This document shows positions 1 to 12,800 of a stretch of DNA of 64,000 nucleotides, one piece after another. The stretch covers positions 309,014-373,013 of the forward strand of contig JH720364.1 of assembly GCA_000231825.2 (NCBI GenBank). Reading direction: 5' to 3'. This stretch comes from Tetrahymena elliotti 4EA (taxonomy: Eukaryota > Ciliophora > Oligohymenophorea > Hymenostomatida > Tetrahymenidae). Position 1 is the stretch's first letter, and each line of letters opens with the position of its first letter. The notes under the pieces were generated by a model that was given only the letters and a program-made list of their open reading frames with translations, had not been told where the DNA came from and made no database searches. A program made the translations under genes and the position numbers.

Positions 1-1880
1 ACTCATTCTTTAATTCTTATTCATTGTTTTCTGATTTAATTAAAATTTTAATGTTTTTCTCATTCTTTTAAATATTTGTTTATTCACAATTTATTTTATA
101 ATTCTTTAAAGATTCAATAATATTAGTAAAGTGGGTAGTTAAAGAATAAGATTAAAACTTATGAGAGCAAAAAGATTCGTTTAATTAACATTTGCATATT
201 GAAATGACAGACATTAATAACCTTGAATCTAAAAACAAATAAATTTTTTATTTAAATGTCTCAATATTTATTAATCTTCATCAAAATTTTTATCTGTTAA
301 AATTATTTTTTTTATAAAAATTAAAATATATTGCTGCAGATGCTATTTACTTCTTTAACTTATCTATTTTAAAAAAAATTGCTTCTTTATCTGTTCATTA
401 ATTAATATTAAACTTCTCCCTTTACTTTTAATTCAACTTTTTTAATACAAAACTAGTTATTTACAAGTTAATAATTATTATTCCAAATTCTTAAAAAAAT
501 AGTTATTCTTTTACTTAAAAAAAGAAAACTACCATCTCAGCATCAAATAATCAATCTTACAAGAGAGGGATACTTCAAAATCTTTATTGTCCCCTGCTAT
601 TTTTCATAAAAACTATTTTTTTTTGAAGAAAAGAATATAATATAAAATGATAATCTGACAATATAAAATTCTAAATTAATCAAGTTAAAAAATTTTTTTT
701 TCATAAATCCACTTTTTATCAAAATAAAATTGAATGAAGAGGAATGAGTACTTGAGGAACTATGGTAAATATTCTCAACTATAAAAAAATATTCCTAAAC
801 TAGCAATAAATAGTTATTGGTATTTTTTATTTAAAAACAATATTTTTGAAATATCTTAAAATACTACACATATTTTGAATCTTTAGCAAAATAAAAGTAT
901 TTGGTTTTAAAAAGTTTTCTTTCATAAATTAGGGCTTTAAAAATAGGTACAGATAATTTCAGATGTTTCTAAAAAAGATTGGTATAAAATTAAGATTTAA
1001 AACATGAATAAACTAGAATGATCAAAATTTGTAGAAGTTTTCAGAGAAATTTTTAATCAAGCTTAATAATTAAGTATTTTTTGTCAATATTTATTCATTT
1101 ACTGAATCAATACTTAAATTAGAAAGTAAATAAAAATTTTAACCATAAATTTTTTCTCTTGATAAATTTCATTTCAAATAATTGTAAATTTAAAGATGTA
1201 ATCTTTATTAATTATTTCCAAAACATCTGGAAATTTAATATTTTCTCATAACTTTCATACATCTTATATAGAAAGAAAATAAACATGAAATTTTATGTTA
1301 GATCATTTAAAAATCAGAATATTTCATATTTATTGAAACATAGAATTATAATTTTTAAGAATCGAAGCTAATTATTTCAGATATTAAGCTTTTATTCATA
1401 AATATATATAAAATTAGGCAAAATTATTTTCTATTCTGTAATTTTGTACTAAAATATATTTTGATTTTGTTCAGATAAAAAAATTTTATGTTTAAATCAA
1501 AGAAATACTTTAAAAGCGTTACCTTAAATTAATTTGGGTGAAAGGTTAGAGTAATGAATGAGATCTGGTGTTTACTTACACAAAATAAAAAAAATAAAAA
1601 TGTATAATATTAAAAAATTCATACTTTAAAAAAGAATCTTATTTGTAGATTTCGAAGATGATTATTACTATGAAAACAACCAATTTTTGCTTTTAATTTT
1701 AAGGAATAAATATTGTTTGTTATCTGTAAATTAAAGTTAAGCTTGGTTCATAATTTTTATCATTTAACATTTATTATTAAACAAATAAATATCATAAAAA
1801 AATAAAGAGAGATTAATAGTTCAAATAAAATAGAAGAGATTATTACTATTATCATTTTACTGGAGAAAGAACAAACTATT
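1..1880. other. Intergenic, no gene seen
   Basis: AT-rich sequence with homopolymer runs and frequent TGA in every frame on both strands. I see no exon-like stretch, RNA gene or repeat. The last 100 bases or so before 1881 would hold the promoter and 5' leader of the histidine-kinase-like gene, but no defined element can be pointed to. Confidence 0.6.
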
Positions 1881-4800
1881 ATGAATAACAAAACTCTCTA
1901 TTTCAAGTCTAATGCTCTCGAATAGAGGTTTCAAAAAGAAATTAGAAGCATTTACTGCTAGATTTTTTTAAATATTTTAACTGCTTACTTTTTTATTATT
2001 GGTATTCCTTGTGTTATTATTTCTACTGTTAAATGGAATATATCAGATGTAGTAGTTTATTCATTAGCTTCTTTTACTTGTATAACATATCATTTGATAG
2101 TCAACCGCTATCCTCAATATTATAATTTATGGATTAATTCTCTTAACCTATTTGCTTCTTTTGCAATGGGTGGATAGATTTATATTATTGGTCCTACGAT
2201 TGGCATTGATGATGTTTATGTGCTTTTTTTTTTCAGAGCTGCTGGGTTTTCTCTTCATGTTACAGTTGCTTTTTTATCTTCAAACTTTCTCTTGACTCTT
2301 ACTTAAACATTATCCTCGACAATAGTGTAAGAATTCAAATATTTTTTGTATTTTTTAAACTATTTTGATTGCCATAAACAAGTCTATTAAATGCTCTTAA
2401 AGAACCTAATTTATTACCAATTGATAGCAGTTTAAAAAATACTAAAATTAATATTTACTATATTACAATATTTTTTTTTATTTTTAGATATTATACAGTA
2501 TGTTGGTCATCAAAAATATATGCCTACAAATGTGCATATGGGGCATTTACATTATTTCTTTTATACTTTGCTTATCTTATATAGAAAAATAGAAGGGAGA
2601 TATTTCTATTGAGGGAATATGAAAAAGATTGGGTTTAAATTTTGAAAAAGGGGCTATCTTCATGTATTATTACGGTCAAGTATGACTAAAAAAATAATTA
2701 AATAGCATTGGATATGATAAATGATTAGGCTAAGAAACTTCTACAATTAAGTTCAGCATAAGAATTCAAAGATTTTTCAAGAAAGACTGTTATTATAGAT
2801 AAATTTTAAGATCATGAAGAGGCTGAATCAATTTCTAAACTAGAATAAAGGAATTAATTTTATATGTCATATAAATAAAAGAAAGATGATAAAACCAAAA
2901 ATACATTAGAAAACAGGATTATAAATATACTAAAATAGCATATCCTTCATAAAATGAAAATAAATTAAAAGACACAGTCTAAGTTTGATCCTAAAGCAGA
3001 TAAAAATGAATAAACTGCTGCTGCTGAATACGTTAATACAATATAAAATGGTATGGATTAAATTGAAGATTTGTTTTATGGCATTTTTAAAAAGACTGAA
3101 GATTCTTTAGAAAAAAGAATTTCAATTAAGGCATCTACATATCAAAATTAAACTGATTGCTATTGTTGCCTCGTCATTGAAGAAGAAACTAATAATTAAA
3201 AGGTCAAAATCTTAGAAAGAGTGAATAAAAGTTTTGAGAAGAATTTTTTTTAGTTCTGTCTATTTGTAGGTAATAAATAATTGCTTAACTAATTCTTCTA
3301 TTTAGATTTTTCTATTTGATAATTTTATGTAAAAACTAACCTTATTTTCTTTGAGCATTTAATCTATTTAGATTACAATCAAAGCTTTTAATTTTATTCC
3401 AATATTTATTTTTACTATCCTTTTTTGTTATTTGTAAACAACTAATTTGATGTAAACAATAACTTTGAAAAGAATAGGAAAATAATTAATTTAATTGTTT
3501 TGTATAAAAAAAGGTGACAAGCTTTAAAATATAGCTACTAATATTTTACATGCAAACATCATTAAAGCAAACATATGCTAGTGCTACAATACTATTTATA
3601 ACTATAAAGACCACATTTAAATAATTAAAAACTAATATAAGATGAAAATAAGTAATCTTGTAATATCTTAGGTTACTTTAGAGCAGTTAAAATAATCAAT
3701 TTTATAAAGATATGTCAATAAATGCCATGAAATTGACCTTAAGATAAAGTTCATAAACTGTAGCTCAGATACAGTCATCAATACTTTTACTGAAAAGCTT
3801 AATTAAGTGATAATGAACTTAGTTGATAATTCAGTAAAATTTCAATAATCTAATTAGTTAATGCCAAACAGATGTATAAATCTAGGTACCCCAATTAAGT
3901 AAAGTACTAGGTTTAGAACCACAAGTAAAAGCCAGATTTAAATGTAAGATACTTTAAAAGTGAATGATTAAGCAAAATAAGAATAAGATTTAACTTAAAC
4001 TATAATGATGCAAAGAGAAATAAAATAATTCAAAGATTTTAAAAATGACTTTAAAAACATTCTAACAGCGTAAAGGGATAATAATGCCTTCTAAATGAGT
4101 AAATTAGATGTTGAGGAACTCAATTTAGATTACTAATATTAAAAATAGTAATAAGATTAATTATCTATTAATTAAACCTCCTCATTTTAGAAGGAAGTTA
4201 TTATTCAATTTGAGTTGATTAAAGGAGAGTCTTAGTAATCTAATGTATTTAAAGTTACAGTCACAGACTAAGGAAAAGGTTTAAACTAGACTAAATTACT
4301 TAAGCTTCTTTCAATTATTGGAACTAAAAACCCAGCCTATAATTCTTAATATTAAAATTTTGATAATCTTGGATGGAAAATAAATTATCATATCATTGGT
4401 AACATTGGACCCTTTTATAACTTTTTTGCACAAACCAACGAAAATTAGGTAAATAATTATTCATCTTAAACATATTAATAGAAAGAACACTATATATAGA
4501 AAAAAGGGGGGTCTAGCCCAATTTAAACATACAAGTCTAAAACACTAGAATAAAACCAGTAATGTTTTTATTCTTGTATTTTAGACTTGTATATTTAAAT
4601 TGAGCTAGTTCCCTAATTTACCTTATATAACACTTTGATAATTAATTTTTTTTAATAAAAAATAGGGATTAGAGTACCACTTTTATATCTTTTAAGATAT
4701 AGACATACTTTTTAATACTGAATAAAACCAATCAAAAATATTTTCAAATAATCTCTTCTAAGAGAATTTAGAATAATCTAATTAAAACTACTTTCATATA

Positions 4801-5106
4801 AATAATATTCATGATTAAAGAATTAAAGTAAGAAAGCAAAGTGAAGAAAATTGCTCTCATATTAAATTTAATACACCACTTCAATAAAGTATTAAATTCT
4901 CAATAAATAATAATCATAAATTGATAGAAAATGCAGATACTCAATCTTTATTTGGATACCAATCTATGATTTTTACTGATGATTTAATTTCTTAATAGAA
5001 AATTCCTGCTTAAAACCTATCCTATCAACTAACTACTAAATTTATATTAGATAAAACTCCAAATTCAGCTAGCATTTATAAAAAATCCACCAAAGAACCT
5101 TAATGA
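1881..5106 (+). CDS. Multi-pass membrane histidine-kinase-like protein (HATPase_c)
   Basis: Ciliate-code model of 913 residues with exons 1881-2326, 2488-3265, 3372-4448 and 4666-5106. All junctions are GT...AG and in phase. The N-terminal 180 residues or so contain about six hydrophobic segments. A Lys/Gln-rich linker follows, with two further hydrophobic stretches just after the third exon begins. A GHKL-type ATPase region follows. Its N box is near residue 551 (VIMNLVDNSVKF) and its G1 box near 705 (VTDQGKGL). A diverged G2-like element lies near 741 (LGWKINYHIIGNIGP). About 140 Q/N-rich residues separate the N and G1 boxes, which is unusual. I see no clear H box with a phospho-acceptor His in the expected place and no receiver domain. 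By family it would be a membrane sensor ATPase/histidine kinase; kinase activity is inference. It may be related to the minus-strand gene at 15793-19146. Confidence 0.85.
4507..4613. repeat. Near-perfect inverted repeat (hairpin) inside an intron
   Basis: Two arms of about 49 bases, roughly 4507-4555 and 4564-4613, are reverse complements at about 43 positions. Only a few bases of loop separate them. The repeat sits wholly within the last intron (4449-4665) of the histidine-kinase-like gene. It could be a small palindromic mobile-element remnant or a structured intron. No target-site duplication was evident by eye. Confidence 0.85.
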
Positions 5107-5680
5107 TTTAACTATTTTTACCTAATTAACAATTATCCAACTAACGACTCATAAAACCAATCAACCTATTTATTTGGAAATTTACCAAATTAAAATTATT
5201 TTCTTATGAATTTAATTTCTTAAAATATTGTATCTATTATTTTCTTATTTCTGCAATAAACTCAAAAAACTAAAAATAATTGTATCTCTATTAATATTCT
5301 CCTTAACTTTTTTACAATTTATTTTATGATTTTTTATTCAAATTTTATATCATATTTCCTATTTAGATACTTTAAAACAGGCTATTGTCAGTAAAGTTAA
5401 GAACCTTAAGTTGAAAATGTATGTTTACAATTTCATACCTTTTTAAAAATAAAAATTACTACTATTCTCATAATACTATGAAAATAATACAATTCAATTA
5501 TAATAATATCTTTATTAAACTTTAATTTAAAATATTAAATTAAAATATTTTAGATAATATTGATTATGTTTAGAATTTTTGATTATTATGCAATAATAAA
5601 TAAATTTGTAATGTAAATTTTCAAATTCTTAAAATTTTAAAAAGTTTTTAATTGAAAAAGATATCTTTTTTGCAAAATCA
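5107..5680. other. Intergenic, no gene seen
   Basis: AT-rich spacer between two same-strand genes. It contains the 3' flank of the histidine-kinase-like gene and the promoter side of the secreted-protein gene. No repeat or RNA signature was seen. Confidence 0.6.
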
Positions 5681-6520
5681 ATGAAAATAGCTTTCATTTT
5701 TCTTTTTTTAATAGTTGCATCTTAGGGCTTTTCTTTTAATTTATGGGGTGCTTTAGGCTTTGGTACAAAAAAGCAAGAAAAGTAGGAGAAGCCATAGCAA
5801 AAAAACAAACCATAAGTTACAGGACTGATGTCATACTTTGAACCTAAAAGATTAGAATTTAATCTTCCAAAATGCTTGAGAAATTTAGCTGATATCGTTG
5901 AAGAAATAGAAAACCTAAAACTTCAAAATTCTTTTGAAGTTACTTTAGAAAAAGTAGTAGAAAAAATTGCTCAGTATTCTGAGATGCTAATAAGCTGTGG
6001 GTTTGCATTTTAATATTAACAAGCTTTTAATTTGCTTAATACTGTAAAAAACATGTAAATGGAGCAGTAAGGCACTTGTGAAGAGACTAAATCTGAATAA
6101 TGTGGAGGTTAGATGATAGAAATGGAAATTATAAAAACTAATTAAAGCTCTGAATAAAAATTCTACTAAAAAATATTGCCTTGTGCAACCAAAATTTCAG
6201 AAATTTTTACATTCTACAAATAAAAGACTTTTGATTAAGATACAAATTATTTTTCAGAGTTAAGAGTATTCTTTTAATCTATTGCTTTTGCAGAAGAGTG
6301 CTCACTTCTTATTTTTAATGATATTATGGAGAAAACTAAGCCTTGTATATCTAGTTTTGATAAGTTAGTAGATCACTATAATTAGATTAACAAAAGTAGC
6401 AGTGTTTATTTAGGGTTAATTTCCTAAGGTCCTGCAATGATTAGCACTTTTAATGAAATGGTATCTGTTTGCAAAGACTAAGCTTTTGATATTATTTTAC
6501 CAAATTCATCAAAGTAATGA
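5681..6520 (+). CDS. Small secreted Cys-containing protein, function unknown
   Basis: Single-exon ciliate-code ORF of 279 residues ending at TGA 6518-6520. The start gives an obvious signal peptide: MKIAF, a hydrophobic core, then small residues around position 14-18. A Lys/Gln-rich stretch (about residues 30-48) follows the signal. The remainder is mostly helical-looking and carries about eight scattered Cys, for example in GTCEETKSEQCGG, LPCATK, EECSLL and TKPCISS, consistent with disulfides. There is no transmembrane segment after the signal. I do not recognise a family. It resembles the small secreted or granule-type hypothetical proteins common in Tetrahymena, but that is inference. No intron is needed, and the only in-frame stop is the terminal TGA. 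Confidence 0.85.
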
Positions 6521-7387
6521 TTGAAAGATATCTAATAATAAATATCTCAATTAAAAATGCTAGATTAAATATTTTAAAATTTTAAATTAATAAATAATAT
6601 AAATAAAATGAGTTCTTCTTTTAGTATCTAAAACCTTTTGAGTATTTATTAATCTTGAAACATTTACCATAATTATATTTCTATTTATTTAATACTTTTT
6701 AAAATAATAAAATAAATAATTTTATATTTTATACTTTCTATCAAACCAAATAATTCTAAATTATTTAAAAAAAATATTTTTTGAATTATTAAAAATATCA
6801 AAGTTATTTTTTAACAAAATATTATTTTGGGCTGTTTATTTATGTTTTTCAGGTAGATTAATAATATTACTGATGTAAATTGAATTAATGTAAATTTTTA
6901 TATGTTTAAAGAGAATATTTAATTTAACAAAAGATATAAAATAAATATGATAATAATGAATCATTTTATGCGATTAATTATTAAAATTTTGAAACACTTA
7001 ATAGTTTTGCTTTTACTAAATAAGTAAATATTTAATATTAACCAATTGAAATTTAGGCAAATTTCTTATTCACGGTTAGAATATTATATATTGTTTATTT
7101 AGCATTTGCTCATAGAGTGTTCATTGATTGATTCCTAAACATGAGATATATTTTTAATTTAAAATTGATTTGCAAATCATTTATTAATTTGCCAAAAAAT
7201 TAATTTAAAGATATTTTTTGTGTTTGGTTTTTAGTAATTATGATCATGTGAATTAATAAGTAAAAAAAAATATAGATATTTATTTATTTCCGCGAATTAG
7301 ACAATTGACTATAATTCAAATAATAAGAAGTATTTAGGAGGGAAACAAAACTTAAAGAAAAATAGTAGATATATAGGAAAAAAGAAG
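6521..7387. other. Intergenic, no gene seen
   Basis: AT-rich spacer with no frame that looks coding and no repeat recognised by eye. Confidence 0.6.
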
Positions 7388-8602
7388 ATGTCAGGAAAAG
7401 TAAAATCAACTTTGAAATTTGTTACGTAATTGGTTATCTTTAGGATATTTTTAAAGAGGATATGTGCTCCATTTTAATTGCTAAATCCATCAAATATCAA
7501 AATAATTACTTGCGTATTAATTTTCTACTAAATATATTCATAGCGAGACATAAACAAGGAAAGATGACTATAAAAAAATGAATACAGTTTTGTAGACATT
7601 ATTTGATAATAGTGACTCTCTAGAATTTAGACAGCCTGTTGACTATATGGGTAAAATATCTAGTTTTCCAAGAAAATCATATTTAGTAAAATATTTTGTT
7701 AATAAATACAGCTCTTGGATTAACTGACTATCCAAATGTAGTTAAAAAGCCAATGGACTTGACAACTGTCAAAAATAAGATTAATACTCAAAGTTATGAT
7801 ACAATAGAAGATTTTTTAGATGATATACAACTAATTTGGGATAATTGTAAATTGTATAATGCTTAAGGATCAGTAAATATGTTATGTTTGATTAATAGTA
7901 TTAAGAAATAAAATTAAATTCAATAGATTGATTGATTATTTTAAACCAAGTTAGTTTAAACATTATATTAAATTTATTATCAATAGTGGATATGGAAATT
8001 AGCTGACAAATTAGATAAATACTTTAAAAAGTTGATTAAAAATTATTTACCTATGGTCTAAGTCCAGATGACAGTAGGAAGTAATGAAAAACTTACAAAT
8101 TTACAAAAGTTAATATTAATTTTAAATTAAAATATAAGAAAAAGATAAGAAAGATGATAAAGCAAGGTAATCTTAATTTCAATGGAGAAGCAAACAATCA
8201 ATCAATATTTTATTTATATGAAGAAACAATCAGTTTTGATTCTCAAAAATTAATATTTTATTATTAAATTATATAGCAAATAGTAAGATGTGTATATTGA
8301 TAATTTTTAAGAAGAAAAGAGTTCTTTTACTGCTAAAATAAAATAACTTACAGAAGAATAGTTAGGTAATATAGTAGAGTAAATAAGATAGGAAAACCCT
8401 TAAGCTTTTATAAGATTAGATAATAAAAAGTTGTAAGTTATTGTTGATAGCATTAGTTTTGAATCATTATAAAATTATAATACGTAAGTTTAAAATGTTA
8501 TATCTATTGGCATCATTAAAATTTATTCCTTTTAACAATAGTTAAATTGATAACTGGTTAATACCTGTTAAGACTACAAACAAAAGAAGCAAAAACAACT
8601 GA
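7388..8602 (+). CDS. Minimal BET-type protein: one bromodomain plus ET domain
   Basis: Seven-exon model of 231 residues: 7388-7425, 7544-7650, 7712-7872, 7987-8080, 8139-8166, 8277-8483 and 8542-8602. Every junction is GT...AG and in phase, and the fifth exon is only 28 nt. Residues about 20-125 form a bromodomain: the ZA-loop segment DYPNVVKKPMDLTTVK, then IWDNCKLYNAQGS with the acetyl-lysine-binding Asn at about 98. After a Lys/Asp-rich linker, residues about 160-211 match the extra-terminal (NET) domain (FTAKIKQLTEEQLGNIVEQI). A basic C-terminus ends in KRSKNN. By family it should read acetylated histones in the nucleus and recruit partners through ET. Metazoan and fungal BET proteins have two bromodomains and are far longer. 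The first exon is the least certain part: the frame is also open upstream of 7544, so the start could differ. Confidence 0.85.
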
Positions 8603-9809
8603 TAAAAGAATATTAACAAATGAATGTATATCATAATTTTTAAATAGTTATTTCTTATTTATTTATTTGTATTCATAAATTACTTTTAATTAGCCAACAT
8701 AAAATTATTTTTTACTTTTTCACTTCTCTTGATAAAAAAATTGTAAAATGAATATTTAAAACTATTTGAAATATCAAAATTCAAGTAAATTCGCAATGTT
8801 AATATAAATCTTAAATACTTAATACAACAATTTTATTTATTTTGAAGATATCTAAAATTTTATTTTGAAAAGAAAAAAAGCTTTATTTAACTTACTTCAA
8901 TAAGAAAAAATTATTAATATCAGAAATCTTTTTATTTTAATGATAAAAAGAATAAGTGAAACATAAAACAATTCATTAAAATTAATTTTGTTAAAAGAAA
9001 TAAATGAGAATTTTGTTAATTTTGATATAAGAATATTTACAATAACAAGATAAGAAAGAAATAAAAAATTTTAGTTCAAAAAATAAAAATCATTTTTTAA
9101 GATAAAAAAAGTTTGTTTTTTTCTACTTAAGTTAAATTGAATACAAATAAATAATAAAACATAAATTATTTACAAATTATGGGAGACAAAATTAAATATT
9201 TATTTAATTGAAGAAGCTTTAAAAATATTAAGAATAATTATTAAGGTTTGTTGATATTGAGGTAATATAAAAAATATATACAATATAATATTTTTATTTT
9301 GTGATTTCAATATAAAGTTAGATATTTTAAGCTTTATTTCACTTTTATTTTAACTCTAAATTAAAAAATCAAAAAATAAGGAATAACAAAAATTTATTTG
9401 GTTTGATATCAGTAATTTTTATGGTAGCATTTAGCTTTAATATTAATAATTTAAATTTTATTATAGGTTTAATTATTATAGTTTAATAAGTTATTTAATT
9501 GTTGATAAGTAAAAAGGAAGTTATTTATTTATTTTTGGTTTATTTGATGGTTAGTTAGTTTTAGTTTTTAATTTCATTTGATTTGACTAGCTTAGCATTG
9601 TTTATTGTGATTAGATAGCCAATTTTACAAAAAATAATCCTAAATTTAGAATATCTATTTTAATCTAGCCTAAAGCAGATACTTTATCCTTAAAAACTAA
9701 AGAAAAATGAATTTAAATATAATTGATTTTTTTATCTTTAGAATGACAGTTTAAGGTTTTTTATTTATTAATTTGTTTCTCAAAAGTTTAAAATCATTTA
9801 GGGAAAATT
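8603..9809. other. Intergenic, no gene seen
   Basis: Convergent spacer between the BET gene (+) and the ankyrin kinase (-), so mostly 3' flanks. A hydrophobic ciliate-code ORF near 9420-9724 is low in complexity and was not accepted as a gene. Confidence 0.55.
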
Positions 9810-12800
9810 TCAGTTATTATTTTCAACAAAAGTCCATTTTTAGAACAGTTCTTATTTCTATCCAGATAAATTCTCAAATTGTAATTTAATTTTATTTAAT
9901 TTAGTAGGAGAAATTTAAAAATCATGATCTTCAAATATGTCTTCATTTAATTAGTACATTTACTAGTTCAATTAGACACATTTAGGAGGTTTTAAATTCC
10001 TTTTATTAAAAAGAGAAATTAGATTTTATTACTTATTTATTAAATTAATTTTTACTTTAAAGCTAACTGTTTCCAGTCTATTCCTAAGAAAAATGGATGT
10101 CTCTTAATTTAGTCTGGAGTTGGTCTAAATCTAGAGTCCTTAGAAAGAAGCTAATTTTTATATCATTTTAATTTTTTATTTTAATGATTTATAATGAATT
10201 ACTTTAACTAGCAAGCTCTTAGCTGTTCTTGAAACATAATTAGGAAATTTCAGCTGATTCATTTAAATATTGTTATATATAGTATTCCTATTTTGTTATT
10301 ATTTTATTTTAATTATTTTACTGATATTTTAATATTTATAAATTTACTCATCTTTTCCATAAAAAGGAGGCTATCCTGTAAGCATTTCATAAATAAATAT
10401 ACCAAGCAAATAAAGGTCAATAGATTTTCCATGTCCCTAGTTCCTCAAAATCTCTGGTGGCATGTAAGCAACTGATCCACAGAAGCTACGAGCACCAGAA
10501 TCATAATCTCTAACTCCTTCCTTTGAAAGACCGAAATCAGTAATTCTGACATGTCCATCTTCACCAATTAAAATATTTTATGCTTTTAAGTCTCTATATA
10601 TAATATCTAAGCTATGTAAATATTCTAAAGCTAACAGAACTTCTGCTGCATAAAATTATGCTTTTGATTCAGAAAATCTATAAATAAAATAAATTTTTTA
10701 ATTTCTTGTTCGAAATAAAATTAAGATAGACTGAAAATTATTTTAAAATCATAATAATTAATAAAATTATGAGGAGTTTTATAATAGTTATAAGTTTAAA
10801 ATACAGTGTTAATAACAAATTGTAGGCGTTGAAAATAAAAATATTTACTTTTTTTCAAATTTAAGATGTTAAAGGATGTCACCTCTTTTTCCATTTTCAA
10901 GTAAGAAGAATAATTTGTCTTTAGTTTGGAAAGCTTTATGCATTTTAACAATGAAGGGATGGTCAACTAGTTGAAGAATATTTCTTTCTGTAATTGCATA
11001 TTTGTACATATTTTATTCTATTATTTTTTATTTATGAAGTACTTTCAGAGCAAATTATTTTCCAGTTTTTCTTTCTTCAACCAGAAAGACTTCTGCAAAT
11101 GATCCTTTTCCAATTAATCCTTATACAATGTACTAACTGGTATGGTTGATTATAGATTAATTATGAATGTTTGAGACGATGCTTTAGCTATTTGAGAAGA
11201 GGTTATGGAGTTCTTCTTCATCGTATTCAATTATTCTCATATTAGCTTTGATATTTCTTTACAATTCTTTCTTTTATACTTGCTATTTGAAATACTAAAT
11301 TAGGTCTTCGCTTTGTGATTCCTGATATGGAAGCTTATTGTTATTGTTTCTTAGATTAATATCGATGTAAGGCTTTTTGAGGAGAATATCTAGAAGGTCT
11401 CTATCTCCTTTATTTAAAATAAGATTATTAATAAACAGAATTAGATTATTATATGCTTGAATCTGATTAGTATTGCTTGAACTTTTTATTATTTACCAGT
11501 AGAAAATTTTGCAAATTATAAAAAAATCTTTAATTTTTGCTTTTATGGAAATTTTGAAGTAGATTTTATTAAAAAATGCTTATGATTAATATGAATTTAC
11601 CATTCAAAAAGCAGTAATGAAGAGGTGTATTTAGATATTGATCTTATGCGTTAATGTTAGCACCAGATTCTATTAGTAAAGCTGCAACATCTTACTTATT
11701 TTCTAAACAAGCTAGAATTAAGGGAGTTTATCCTTAGATATTGGCAGAGTCGAGTTTAATATCTTTCTAGATCAAAAGATTGCATAGAGAAGTATTACCA
11801 AAGTAAGCAAAATAATGAAGAGGAGTCCAACCTTCATTTATTGGTGCATTAAGATTTGGCATTAAATCTGGTTCAGTATATTAAATGAGCTCTCTGATTT
11901 TATCAGTTAAATTAAGTTTGCATGCCTTCTCAAATTCTTTTTAATTTTCTTTCTTTTTCTCCCTATTTATTGAAAATAAGAATAATTTAAAATCAATAGT
12001 TAAATTATATGAATCAATGAGTGAAAATATTTGTGTAGTTTGAGAGAATGAAATTAAATTTTTTCTTCTAAAATAGATTCAAGCTGTTAGTAAGTAAGTA
12101 AATTTATTAATTAATTGTTTTTAATATTCTTATAAAGAAATTTAATTAAATTAGTAAAAGATGTAATCAAATTATGTCAAAATAACTTTTTCTCAAAATT
12201 TGTGAATCTATGAAAGAGTAAGGTGAATAAATGAATAAATTTAATTTTGTAAGTCTTCCCAAGAATATGAAAAAATGGTAAGTGGATAATTTAATATCTA
12301 AATACTATTAAAAACTTCAAGTCTTTCAAAATAATACAAAAATATTGTGTATTGGTAAGTGGAGATTTTAATTATCTAGATACTATGAAAAACTGTTTTG
12401 AAATAATATAAAAAATATTGTGTATTGGTACGTGAATATTTTTAATATCTAAATATTTTGAAAAATTGTAAGTCCTCAATAGAAAATGAAAAATATTGTG
12501 TATGGCTAGAGGATATATTTAATATCTTAATATAAAATCAAATAGAAAAAGAGAATCAAATCGTTAAATTATATAGATTAATTACCACCACTCACTCCAT
12601 GAATTTGTCTCTTCTATTTTTATGCTTGGTATCACTTGATTTGTTATCTATTAAAAGTCTTCTTTCTTTCTAATATCATATTCTTAACCTATTAAATAAT
12701 AAACAAATAAATTAATACTTTCAAGGCTTTTATATCAAATTTTTCAAATCTCATTCTCTCGAAAAGATAAGAGAAAATTTATTTATTTAATGTTCTAAGC

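Noticed and set aside
7416..7543. Alternative 5' extension of the bromodomain reading frame upstream of 7544
   Set aside because: The frame is open but has no ATG before the TGA at 7413. The spliced first exon 7388-7425 gives a clean start in phase, so it was preferred.
9420..9724. Plus-strand ciliate-code ORF of about 100 residues
   Set aside because: Composed almost only of I, L, V, F, Q and N with no motif, as expected by chance in AT-rich DNA read with one stop codon.
10293..10475. Plus-strand 60-codon ORF
   Set aside because: Antisense to kinase exon 6 and an intron of the ankyrin kinase gene.
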